A DNA stretch of 64,000 nucleotides from assembly GCA_963819475.1 (NCBI GenBank), contig CAWFWE010000004.1:1054001-1118000 (forward strand), given 5' to 3'. The position numbers were made by a program, and so were the translations under genes. The notes under the pieces are model-generated. The model had not been told where the DNA came from. It searched no databases and saw only the letters and a list, made by a program, of their open reading frames with translations. Shown in pieces: positions 16,554 to 24,788 of this stretch (position 1 is its first letter; every line of letters starts with the position of its first letter). This DNA is from DASUAS01 sp963819475. GTDB lineage: Bacteria > Actinomycetota > Acidimicrobiia > IMCC26256 > DASPTH01.

Positions 16554-19040
16554 ATGACGACGACCGCGCCCAACAGCCCGGGTGGCGTCCCCGTTCCGGC
16601 GGCCTCCGACCTCACCCTCGACGAGCAGGCCGTGCTCACCGGGGGCGCCGACATGTGGCACACGGCCGGCGTCGACCGGCTCGGCGTCTCCGGCATCGGC
16701 GTCACCGACGGACCGAGCGGGGCGCGAGGCTCGCAGTTCACGGGCTCGACCTCGACGTCGCTGCCCTGCGGCACCGCCCTCGCGTCGACGTGGAACCGCG
16801 CACTGATCGGACGCGTCGGCCGCGTGCTCGGCGACGAGGCTCGGGCCAAGGGCGCGAGCGTGCTCCTGGCGCCCACCGTCAACATCCACCGCCACACGCT
16901 CGGCGGGCGGAACTTCGAGTGCTACTCCGAGGACCCCTACCTGACGGCCGAGATCGCGGTGGCGTTCATCGAGGGGGTGCAGAGCCGCGGCGTGGGCTGC
17001 GCGGTCAAGCACTTCGTGTGCAACGACCAGGAGACCGACCGCATGACGATCGACGTCGTCGTCGACGAGCGCACGCGGCGCGAGATCTACCTGCTGCCCT
17101 TCGAAGCCGCCGTGCGTCGGGCAGGCGTGTGGTCGGTCATGGCGGCCTACAACCGCATCGACGGCCGTCACTGCAGCGAGCATCCCGGCCTGCTGACTGA
17201 CGTGCTGCGGGGCGAATGGGGCTTCGACGGCCTGGTGATGTCCGACTGGTTCGGCGCGCACGGGCCCGCCGCGCTCGCCGCCGGGCTCGATCTGGAGATG
17301 CCCGGGCCGCCGACCGCGCTCGGCCACCACCTGACCGCTGCGCTCGAGGCAGGTGACGCCACGGCCGAAGCGATCGCGCGAGCCGCCCAGCGGGTGCTCG
17401 ACCTGATCGATCGCACCGCGCCGTCACGGGCACCCGAAGGCGCCGGCGACGCGCGGACCGACGCAGCCGACGTCGCGCGCGCGGCCGCCACGGAAGCGAT
17501 CGTGCTGCTCGCCAACGACGGTGTGCTCCCGCTGGACACGACCACCGGGCCGCAGATCGCGGTGATCGGGTGGCGGGCCGACCAGCCCGAGGTCCAGGGG
17601 GGCGGCAGCGCCCAGGTGAGCCCGCCCTACGTGATCACCCCGTTGCAGGGGATCACCGAGCGCGCCGGTGCGGACGCGGTCACGTTTCAGGCCGGGCAGG
17701 TCACCCCCCGGTCCGTGCCCATCGGCGGTCGACTCCTGACGCCGACCGACGGCGCGGCCTCGACGGTCTGCATCGACTACTTCGGCGCCGGCGATCTGGC
17801 GGGGACGCCACTTCACCGCGAGACCGTGCACGAAACCACCGCGGTGTGGCTCGGCGAGCCGGCGCCGGGCGTTCCCGCGGGCGACTTCTCCGCCCGCATG
17901 ACCGCCGGGTTCACGCCGGACGTGTCCGGTCGATGGACGCTCTCGGTGTCGGGCGTCGGCGCCGCGCGCCTGTTCCTCGACGGCGAGCGGGTGGCCGACA
18001 CGGCCGACGCCGCGCCGGGTGCCGGGCTGCTCGGCCTGTTCACCACACCGGTCGAGTTCGACGTCGCGCTCGTCGCCGGGGCCACGTACGAGGTGGTGGC
18101 CGAGTTGGACGCGGCGACGGTCGAGGGGCCGGTCGCGCTCGCCGGCCTGACGGTCGAGGCGCGCCCGCCCGATCAACCCGACGCGGTCGAGGGCGCCGCC
18201 CGGGCCGCCGCCGCCGCCGACGCCGCCGTCGTCATGGTCGGCCGCGACGACCGCGAGACCGAGGGCATGGACACTGCGTCCATGGATCTGCCGACCCACC
18301 AGGTCGAGCTCATCCGTCAGGTGGCGGCCGCCAATCCTCGGACCGTCGTCGTCGTCAACGCCGCCTCGCCGGTCACGATGGACTGGGCCGACGACGTGGC
18401 CGCGATCGTCCAGATGTCGTACCTCGGTCAGGAGACCGGTGCCGCACTCGCCGCCGTGCTGTTCGGCGACGTCGACGCCTCGGGTCGCCTGACGACGACG
18501 TACCCGCGCCGACTCGAGGACAGCCCGGCCTCCGCCAACTTCCCCGGCCGAGACGGGTCGGTCGAGTACGCGGAGGGCCTCTTCGTCGGGTACCGCCACT
18601 ACGACGCGCGCGGCGTCGATCCGCGTTGGTGCTTCGGGCACGGCCTGTCGTACACGACGTTCGCCTACTCGTCGCTCGCGATCGTGGCGGGCCAGTTCCA
18701 GGATGGCGACGGCGCGCCGGCCGTGCTGGTGTCGGTCGACGTCACGAACACCGGTGCTCGCTCCGGCAGTGAGGTCGTGCAGGTGTACCTCCGGAGCCTC
18801 GACGCCGCGGTGCCCATGCCGGACCGTCAGCTCAAGGCGTTCGAGAAGGTGTCGCTCGACCCGGGCGAGACCACTACGGTGACGATCGCGCTCGACCCGC
18901 GGTCGTTTGCGTACTGGGAGACCGAGCGCCGCTCCTGGCATGTGCCGCCCGGCGCCCACGACATCCTGGTCGGATCGTCGTCACGAGCCATCCACCAGAC
19001 GGCCCGTGTGCTCGACCGCGGGGGGCGACCGATCGCGTAG
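16554..19040 (+). CDS. Glycoside hydrolase family 3 beta-glucosidase with PA14 insert
   Basis: An 828-residue GH3 enzyme that cleaves beta-linked glucosides or related sugars with retention. Domain order: TIM-barrel (residues about 20-290) with AYNRIDGRHCSEH and the nucleophile Asp231 in GLVMSDWFG; an alpha/beta sandwich with NDGVLPLD and GGGSAQVSPPYV; an inserted PA14-like beta domain around residues 420-540 (GRWTLSVSGVGAARLFLDG); and a C-terminal fibronectin-III-like domain (GSEVVQVYLR). The KHFVCNDQETDR loop fits the substrate-binding Lys-His region. There is no secretion signal, so the substrate is probably imported as an oligosaccharide or glycoside. It is tightly linked to the esterase, one base apart. 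The stop TAG at 19038 lies inside the promoter hexamer of the AraC gene. Confidence 0.93.
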   Translation: MTTTAPNSPGGVPVPAASDLTLDEQAVLTGGADMWHTAGVDRLGVSGIGVTDGPSGARGSQFTGSTSTSLPCGTALASTWNRALIGRVGRVLGDEARAKGASVLLAPTVNIHRHTLGGRNFECYSEDPYLTAEIAVAFIEGVQSRGVGCAVKHFVCNDQETDRMTIDVVVDERTRREIYLLPFEAAVRRAGVWSVMAAYNRIDGRHCSEHPGLLTDVLRGEWGFDGLVMSDWFGAHGPAALAAGLDLEMPGPPTALGHHLTAALEAGDATAEAIARAAQRVLDLIDRTAPSRAPEGAGDARTDAADVARAAATEAIVLLANDGVLPLDTTTGPQIAVIGWRADQPEVQGGGSAQVSPPYVITPLQGITERAGADAVTFQAGQVTPRSVPIGGRLLTPTDGAASTVCIDYFGAGDLAGTPLHRETVHETTAVWLGEPAPGVPAGDFSARMTAGFTPDVSGRWTLSVSGVGAARLFLDGERVADTADAAPGAGLLGLFTTPVEFDVALVAGATYEVVAELDAATVEGPVALAGLTVEARPPDQPDAVEGAARAAAAADAAVVMVGRDDRETEGMDTASMDLPTHQVELIRQVAAANPRTVVVVNAASPVTMDWADDVAAIVQMSYLGQETGAALAAVLFGDVDASGRLTTTYPRRLEDSPASANFPGRDGSVEYAEGLFVGYRHYDARGVDPRWCFGHGLSYTTFAYSSLAIVAGQFQDGDGAPAVLVSVDVTNTGARSGSEVVQVYLRSLDAAVPMPDRQLKAFEKVSLDPGETTTVTIALDPRSFAYWETERRSWHVPPGAHDILVGSSSRAIHQTARVLDRGGRPIA

Positions 19041-19043
19041 CGT
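19038..19043 (+). promoter_or_regulatory. Putative leaderless -10 hexamer (TAGCGT)
   Basis: TAGCGT ends seven bases before the ATG at 19051 and includes the TAG stop of the GH3 gene. It could let the AraC gene be transcribed separately as a leaderless mRNA. Confidence 0.35.
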
Positions 19044-19050
19044 CGCGGGC

Positions 19051-19461
19051 ATGACGCCGGAGGAGATCGCCGACCTCGTACACCTGCGCCGGGCGCGCGA
19101 CCTGATCGACCGCGACCACGCGCAACCCCTGAGTGTCCCGGCTATGGCGCGTGCCGCGTTCATGTCGCCCGCGCACTTCTCGCGCAAGTTCCGTGCGGCG
19201 TATGGCGAGACGCCGTACTCCTATCTCATGACGCGACGCATCGAGCGGGCGAAGGCGCTTCTGCGCCAGGGGATGTCGGTCACCGACACCTGCGTCGCCG
19301 TCGGTTGCACGTCGCTCGGCTCGTTCAGTTCGCGCTTCACCGAGATCGTCGGCGAGACGCCGTCGCAGTACCGGGGCCGCGACCACCGCGACCACGAGGT
19401 CGTTCCGTCGTGCGTCAGCATGGTCGCGACGCGACCGCGGCGTACCCCGGTCACGGTCTGA
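19051..19461 (+). CDS. AraC-type single-domain regulator
   Basis: A 136-residue protein that is almost entirely the two-HTH AraC/XylS DNA-binding domain. The first HTH is in LSVPAMARAAFMSPAHFSRK and the second in SVTDTCVAVGCTSLGSFSSR, with the conserved GETPYSYL and GETPSQYR helices. There is no N-terminal sensor domain, so it belongs to the short stand-alone AraC group (SoxS/MarA-like in architecture) controlled by its own amount or by a partner. It follows the GH3 gene by 10 bases and may belong to the TetR-esterase-GH3 operon, but it also has its own possible leaderless promoter. Confidence 0.88.
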   Translation: MTPEEIADLVHLRRARDLIDRDHAQPLSVPAMARAAFMSPAHFSRKFRAAYGETPYSYLMTRRIERAKALLRQGMSVTDTCVAVGCTSLGSFSSRFTEIVGETPSQYRGRDHRDHEVVPSCVSMVATRPRRTPVTV

Positions 19462-19506
19462 ACGGGTCGGAGCTCGTATGGCCGTCATCGCCGACGCGCG
19501 CGCCGC

Positions 19507-21219
19507 TCAACCCTCGGCGAGCGCGGCGTCTTCTCCTGGTCGACCGCGCGGCTGGAACTGGTGGAGCTCGAACAGTTGGTGGAGCAGTTGGATCGCGACC
19601 GAGCCCTCGCCCACGGCGGACGCGACGCGCTTCACGGATCCGTGGCGCGCGTCGCCGGTCGCGAACACGCCGGGCATGCTCGTCTCGAGCAAGAACGGCA
19701 CGCGCTCGAGTGGCCACGCGTCGGTCGAGTCGAGATCGGGCCCGGTGAGCACGAAGCCCTGCTCGTCACGCACGATCCCGTTCGGCAACCAGGCCGTGTG
19801 CGGCTGCGCGCCGATCATCACGAAGAGCCCGTCGGCATCGAGGGTCTCTTCGCGCCCACTCGCGCCTTCGCGCAGCACCAGGTGCTCGAGGCGGCCGTCA
19901 CCGCCACCGCCGACCACCTCCGTGCCGAGGCGCACTTCCAGCGACGGTGTCGCCTCGACCTGGTGCACGAGGTACTGCGACATCCCGGCCCCGAGGGCGT
20001 CGCCACGCGCGACCAGCGTGACCCGCTTCGCGTAGCGCGCGAGGTGGAGCGCAGCCTGACCGGCCGAGTTCCCGCCGCCCACGACGTAGACGTCGCCGCC
20101 CGCCATGCCCGGCGCTTCAGAGGTCGTCCCGCCGTAGAACACCCCCGCACCCAGCAACGCCTCCAGCTCGGGGATCCCGAGTCGCTGGTACGCGACGCCG
20201 GTGCACAGCAGGACGGCGCGGGCGCGGATCGTGCCGCTTTCCGCCAGGGTGACGGCCAAGCCACCGTCATCGCGACCGAGATCCGTGACGCGCTGCAGGA
20301 AGGCGAAGTGTGCGCCGAAGACCCAGGCCTGTTCGTACGCCTGCTGGGCGAGCCGGCGACCGCTCACGCCTCGCGAGAACCCGAGGTAGTTGCGGATCAG
20401 CGAGCTCGAGGTCGCCTGCCCCCCGAGCCCGCCCTGATCGACGACCAGCGTGCTGAAGCCCTCCGATGCGCCGTACACCGCGGCCGACAGCCCTGCGGGG
20501 CCGGCACCCACGATCACGAGGTCGAAGTCGGTGCTCGGCGGGTCCACCGGCGTGCCGGACGCCTCCACGATCTCGACGTTGGTGGGGTCTCGCAACACCG
20601 TCCCATCCGGGAAGACCACCACGGGGAACGCACCCTCGGTGCCCGTGGCTTCGACGAGGGCGCGCCCGGTGGTGGAATCGGCCAGCGAGAACGCGTGCGG
20701 CATGGCGCAGCGACCGAGCAGCTCACGGAGCTCGTACGCCCGGCCCGACCACGACTCGCCGACGATGTGGATGGTGTACGGCGACGTGCGCTGCGATTCG
20801 GCCCATTCGAGCAACATTCCCGAGATCGCGTGATGGAAGAGCTCGTCGGGTGGCGGCGACGGCCGAATGACGTAGTGGTCGATCCGGCCGCGGCCGATCG
20901 CTTCGAAGATCGCCTTGCCGGTGGCGGGAATTCCCCAGTCGCCCCATTCGATGAGCAGCGCGCGCTTGGTCTGCGGGTGGAGCCGGCGAGCTTCCTCCAG
21001 GAGCTCGCTGCCGGTCGTCCCGTCGAGCCACTGGCCCGCCAGCACCAGGGCGACGTCGTCGCCGTCGGCGCGGAACCGCTCGAGCGACTCGCGCGCGTCC
21101 TGCGGTGACCGGGTGCACTCGATCCGGTAGGAACGTCCGTACCGGTCGCGCAGCGTGTCCTCGAGGTCGCGCAGTGCAACAGGGTCGTCGTCGACCGCGA
21201 GCAGCACCGGGTCGGACAT
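19507..21219 (-). CDS. Receiver - glutaredoxin-like - thioredoxin-reductase-like flavoprotein fusion
   Basis: A 570-residue three-part protein. Residues 1-130 resemble a response-regulator receiver (AVDDDP acidic pocket kept), but the phosphoacceptor position reads LVLAGQWLDG, where relatives have an Asp, so phosphorylation is doubtful. Residues about 148-225 look glutaredoxin/thioredoxin-like (IHIVGESWSGRAYELRELL, FPVVVFPDGT) with no CxxC. Residues 232-550 are a TrxB-like pyridine-nucleotide oxidoreductase: FDLVIVGAGPAGLSAAVYGA, VYVVGGGNSAGQAA and GVFATGDAR. The redox-active CxxC of thioredoxin reductases is absent (GGTTSEAPG occupies the region). It is therefore more like a ferredoxin-NADP-reductase-type or signalling flavoprotein. 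A TAAGGT hexamer six bases before the ATG suggests leaderless transcription. Confidence 0.85.
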   Translation of the reverse strand: MSDPVLLAVDDDPVALRDLEDTLRDRYGRSYRIECTRSPQDARESLERFRADGDDVALVLAGQWLDGTTGSELLEEARRLHPQTKRALLIEWGDWGIPATGKAIFEAIGRGRIDHYVIRPSPPPDELFHHAISGMLLEWAESQRTSPYTIHIVGESWSGRAYELRELLGRCAMPHAFSLADSTTGRALVEATGTEGAFPVVVFPDGTVLRDPTNVEIVEASGTPVDPPSTDFDLVIVGAGPAGLSAAVYGASEGFSTLVVDQGGLGGQATSSSLIRNYLGFSRGVSGRRLAQQAYEQAWVFGAHFAFLQRVTDLGRDDGGLAVTLAESGTIRARAVLLCTGVAYQRLGIPELEALLGAGVFYGGTTSEAPGMAGGDVYVVGGGNSAGQAALHLARYAKRVTLVARGDALGAGMSQYLVHQVEATPSLEVRLGTEVVGGGGDGRLEHLVLREGASGREETLDADGLFVMIGAQPHTAWLPNGIVRDEQGFVLTGPDLDSTDAWPLERVPFLLETSMPGVFATGDARHGSVKRVASAVGEGSVAIQLLHQLFELHQFQPRGRPGEDAALAEG

Positions 21220-21225
21220 TTGCGC

Positions 21226-21231
21226 ACCTTA
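21226..21231 (-). promoter_or_regulatory. Putative leaderless -10 hexamer (TAAGGT)
   Basis: Read on the minus strand, TAAGGT is followed by six bases and then the ATG at 21219 of the receiver-flavoprotein gene, with no Shine-Dalgarno site. Confidence 0.4.
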
Positions 21232-21297
21232 CCGCCGTGCTGCACCGTCGTTCCTGCGCATTCCCTCTCGGCGCGGCTCGCGGCGTGTGGCGCGCGG

Positions 21298-22662
21298 TCA
21301 GGGCTTCAGGTAGCGGTCGAGCTCCTGCTGCATGTTCAGCAGGTTCATCTCCTGGCGGCGACTGAGCCGCAACCCCCGGCATCCCCACGAGTGCAACCCG
21401 GCCTGGACCTCGGCCATGTTGGCGAAGTCCTGGCTGGGGATGACGCCCCAGGTCTCCCGATCGTCGGACGCCGCCGTCTCCCGCACGAGCGCCGGCGGAT
21501 CAGCCGACGGCGGGAACAGCCGCAGGGCCCACATGTCGAAGATGCACGAGTCGGGGTCGTCACCGTTGGGACGCGCCCGGTACATGAAGCAGTTGGCGAG
21601 GCTCACCAGCATCACGAGGTTGGGGAACACCGAGAACACGCCCGTGCCCTCCGCCCGCTGCTCGGGCGTGAGCTCCGGGAAGCGGATGCCGAGCTGCTCC
21701 GCGTGCTCGGCCACCAGCCGGGAGAACTCCGCCGCCGCGGTCGAGCCCTCCGGGATGTCCATGGTGCGCAGCTGCTCGGCGGCCTCCATGTCGGCTTCGG
21801 AGTACAGGCCGCCCTCGAAAGAGCGGCCGAGGTGCATCACCTGCTGGTAGAGGAGCTCGCGATCGTCCCACTGGTCAGGCGACAGCCCGAAGCGCTTCGA
21901 CGGCCCGGCGCCGCGCACGGTCACGTAGCGAGCGTGACCGTTGGGGAACTGCTCGTAGCGCATGGCCGTGTCGTCGGACCACTGCAGCAGCTGCGGATGG
22001 GTTCCGAAGTTGTGGTACCCCTCGTGGAACGCGTCGAGCGCGGCCTTCCAGTTCGCCGGGAGCACGGTCGTGCGGTACCAGAGGAACCGCATGTCGTCGA
22101 GGTGGTACGGGTCGAAGTACCGCGGGAGCGGGGAGAGGTGCTCGTCGAGGGTGCGTGCCTCGGGATCGGCGCAGACCCACACGAAGCCCCATCGGCGTTC
22201 GCAGCGGAGCTCGCCGAGTCGGAGGACCGGCGCCTCGAGCGACGACAGGCCGAAGTCGTCGGGGTCGAGCACGAACGCGCACGAGCCGTCGAGGTTCCAC
22301 CGCCAGCCATGGAACGGACATGTGATCTGGTCGTCGGCGAGCGCCCCGCAGCCGTGCGCGAGTCGTGTGCCGCGATGACGACACGAGTTGTAGTAGGCGC
22401 GGATCTCGTCGAGCCCCGACCGCACGACGAGGATCGACTGGTCGGCGATCCGGTACTCCACGAAGGTGCCGGGCGCCGCCAGTTCCTCCTCGCGGCACGC
22501 GACCTGCCAGGTGTGGGGCCAGAGCCGCGCGTGTTCGAGCTCGGTGAACGCCCGAATGGTGTAGCGCTCCTTCGGGATGAAGTCGGACCCGAGGTCCCAG
22601 GCGGGGTTCCAGGCGTGGTCGTCGACCGCGGCGTGTCCGTGGTTCGCTTCGAGTCGCACCAT
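21298..22662 (-). CDS. Rieske-type aromatic ring-hydroxylating oxygenase, alpha subunit
   Basis: A 454-residue oxygenase component. The N-terminal Rieske [2Fe-2S] ligands are complete: C94-x-H96 in NSCRHRG and C115-x2-H118 in TCPFHGW. The mononuclear iron site is in the C-terminal half, with AFHEGYHNFGTHP matching the D/E..H....H pattern. These enzymes add O2 to aromatic rings or demethylate with electrons from a reductase/ferredoxin partner; no such partner gene lies nearby. The start at 22662 (MVRLEANHGH) is chosen because the Rieske domain then begins at the usual distance; the longer frame to 23031 overlaps other genes. The upstream 223-bp gap holds no gene I can support. Confidence 0.9.
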   Translation of the reverse strand: MVRLEANHGHAAVDDHAWNPAWDLGSDFIPKERYTIRAFTELEHARLWPHTWQVACREEELAAPGTFVEYRIADQSILVVRSGLDEIRAYYNSCRHRGTRLAHGCGALADDQITCPFHGWRWNLDGSCAFVLDPDDFGLSSLEAPVLRLGELRCERRWGFVWVCADPEARTLDEHLSPLPRYFDPYHLDDMRFLWYRTTVLPANWKAALDAFHEGYHNFGTHPQLLQWSDDTAMRYEQFPNGHARYVTVRGAGPSKRFGLSPDQWDDRELLYQQVMHLGRSFEGGLYSEADMEAAEQLRTMDIPEGSTAAAEFSRLVAEHAEQLGIRFPELTPEQRAEGTGVFSVFPNLVMLVSLANCFMYRARPNGDDPDSCIFDMWALRLFPPSADPPALVRETAASDDRETWGVIPSQDFANMAEVQAGLHSWGCRGLRLSRRQEMNLLNMQQELDRYLKP

Positions 22663-22885
22663 GGGACGGATCTTCCCCCTCCGGCCGGTTCGTGTCGAGC
22701 AGCTCGTCCCGGGCCGTGTGGGCCCGGCGTTGCGCGCACCATGCACCACTCCGAACGCTGTGAGTGTCAAAGTAACGGTCGCCGGGGTGCTCCGGGGGGT
22801 CGGCGATGACAACCATTCGCGCGGCAATGAGACCTTTGGCACGATGCCGTGCAGTGAGGCCGCGCCGAGACCGATGAGATCAGTG

Positions 22886-23128
22886 ATGACTCGTCTCCGG
22901 CTCCTGCGACTCATGCGGATCACACAAGTCGTGCTCGCGGCGGCCGGTGTCCTGTCGCTCCTCCTGGGCTCGCCCGTCCTCGGACTCGTGGCGGTCGCGG
23001 TGGGTGTGGGTGCGTTCGTCGTCTCGGGCACCGACCGGTACCAGGCGATCTACTTCGAGCAGCCCGACGAGCGCGCGCCGGTCTGCTCACACGCGACTGG
23101 TGCGTCCCGGAGGACGCGGGTGCACTAG
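22886..23128 (+). CDS. Small putative membrane protein
   Basis: An 80-residue open frame starting MTRLRLLRLMRITQ. It contains one or two hydrophobic helices (VVLAAAGVLSLLLGSPVLGL, then VAVAVGVGAFVVS) with a positively charged N-terminus and a short polar tail. No homologous family is recognised. An earlier in-frame ATG at 22874 is possible and there is no convincing ribosome site. It converges with the aldehyde dehydrogenase remnant, whose sequence ends almost at its stop. It may be a real small membrane protein, but the hydrophobic pattern is the only support. Confidence 0.4.
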   Translation: MTRLRLLRLMRITQVVLAAAGVLSLLLGSPVLGLVAVAVGVGAFVVSGTDRYQAIYFEQPDERAPVCSHATGASRRTRVH

Positions 23129-23149
23129 CCCTCCGGCGTCGGGTAGCCG

Positions 23150-23745
23150 CTCGGCGGACCGTCGAGGGGCCGAAGTCGGTCTTGAACGCGTTGTGGCCGA
23201 CGGTGCCGGCCCGGAGCTGGCCGGCGACCTCGCGTGCGCGGTCGACGTCGTTCGTGAACACCGACGAGTTGAGGCCGTAGATCGTGTCGTTGGCGATCCT
23301 GACCGCGTCGCGCTCGTCGTCGGCCGGGACCACGCTCAGCACCGGTCCGAAGATCTGTTCCGGCGCGATGGTCGACGAGTTGTCGACGTTGCCGAAGGCC
23401 GTCGGCTCGGTGAACCCACCCGCGCTCGAGATCCGTCGGGCGCCCGCCTCCCGCGGCGAGCGTCGCGCCTTCGTCGATCCCCTTGGCGATGTAACCCTCC
23501 ACGCGGTCCCGCTGCCGGCTCATGGCGAGCGGCCCCATCTGGGTCTGCTGGTCGAACGGGTCGCCGACGCGCACCTGCGCGAAGTTCTCGGCCAGCGCCT
23601 CCACCATCTCGTCGTGCCGCTGACGGGTGACGACGATCCGCGTGAGCGACGAGCACACCTGGCCGGTCATGATGCACTCGGTCCCGGCGATGGAAGCGGC
23701 CACCGTCGCGATGTCGGCGTCGTCGAAGTAGATCAGCCGAACCGG
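23150..23745 (-). pseudogene. Aldehyde dehydrogenase remnant (both ends missing)
   Basis: This is the middle of an NAD(P)-dependent aldehyde dehydrogenase with no start and no proper end. The upstream edge reads SPVRLIYFDDADIATV, then TECIMTGQVCSSLTRIVV with the catalytic Cys and PFDQQTQMGPLAM. A frame change occurs near 23425. The other frame continues with TEPTAFGNVDNSSTIAPEQI, FGPVLSVVP and ELRAGTVGHN-like sequence, ending at KTDFGP. The NAD-binding N-terminal half and the last 40-50 residues are absent, so it is non-functional regardless of the frameshift. It abuts the 3' end of an alpha/beta hydrolase gene, suggesting a deletion or recombination joint around 23745-23800. Confidence 0.75.
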
Positions 23746-23802
23746 CGACCCCGGAGAGTGGTCAGCGTTCGCCGTGCCAGTCGGCCCCGTGCGGCGCTCC
23801 GC

Positions 23803-24748
23803 TCAGAGCGCCTGCAGCACGCGGAGGCGATCGGCCATCGCCCGCCGCACGAGCCCGGAGTCCGGCGCGATGCGGTCGAATCCGTGCGGCGCGCCCGGGT
23901 GGACGTGGAGCTCCACCGACACACCCGCGGCGCCGAGCCGGCGCGCGTAGTCGATGTCCTCGTCGCGGAAGATGTCGAGCTCGCCGACCTCGACGTACGC
24001 GGGCGCGAGGCGGGCGAGGTCCTGCTCGCGCGGGCGCGGCGTAGCTCGGGACGTCGTCGCCGCCGGTGGACGCGCCGAGTAGCGCCGTCCAACCGATGCG
24101 GTTGCTCTCGTACGTCCAGGCGGCGAACGGGACCAGCTCGGGGTCGGGCGTGGTGTTCCGGTCGTCGAGCATCGGGTAGACGAGGATCTGGTGTGCGAGC
24201 GGCGTCGCCCGATCCCGAGCCAGGAGCGCGACGCCTGCGGCCAGGCCGCCCCCACCGCTGTCGCCCATGACCGCGATGCGGTCCGGGTCGATCCCGAGCT
24301 CCGCCGCGTGCTCGTGGAGCCAGCCCAGCCCCGCGAAGCAGTCCTCGACCGGGGTCGGGTGCGGGTGCTCGGGCGCGACCCGGTAGTCGACCGCGAGCAT
24401 CCGCACGCCGGAAGCACCGACGTACGCCGCGACCAAGGGCTCGTAGAGGTCGACGGAGCCGCAGATCATCCCTCCGCCGTGGAGGTACACGACCGCGCTC
24501 GTCCGGTCGGTCCCGTCAGGTACGTACCACCGCAGCGCGACGCGGGCGCCGTCGTCGCGCACCACCTCGTGGTCGGCGGTCGACACGCCCGAGACCGGCG
24601 CCGACATGTCGTTCAGCATCGCCAGACCGACCTCGCTCTCCTCCCGCACCTCCTTCCAGCCGCGCTCGCCGCTGGTGCCGGTGGATGCCGGCGCCTGCGC
24701 CAGCGGGGCGAGGATCGCCTCCAACTCGGGGTCGTATCGGAAGGCCAC
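23803..24748 (-). CDS. Alpha/beta hydrolase (HSL family) with one frameshift
   Basis: A hormone-sensitive-lipase-type esterase of about 314 residues when one base is restored. The first frame has VVYLHGGGMICGS (oxyanion hole HGGG) and AVMGDSGGGGLAAG with the nucleophile Ser at about residue 164. After DDVPSYAAPAR the frame shifts near 24028-24032 inside a GCGCG run. The other frame carries the acid and base: VGELDIFRDEDIDYARRLG (Asp) and HPGAPHGFDRIAPDSG (His). A one-base loss in the GC run explains this fully. It acts on short acyl esters; the natural substrate is unknown. It is followed on the same strand by the aldehyde dehydrogenase remnant. Confidence 0.82.
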
Positions 24749-24788
24749 GCGGGCTCCTCGTCGACAGTGATGTCGTTCGGCCGAGCGA

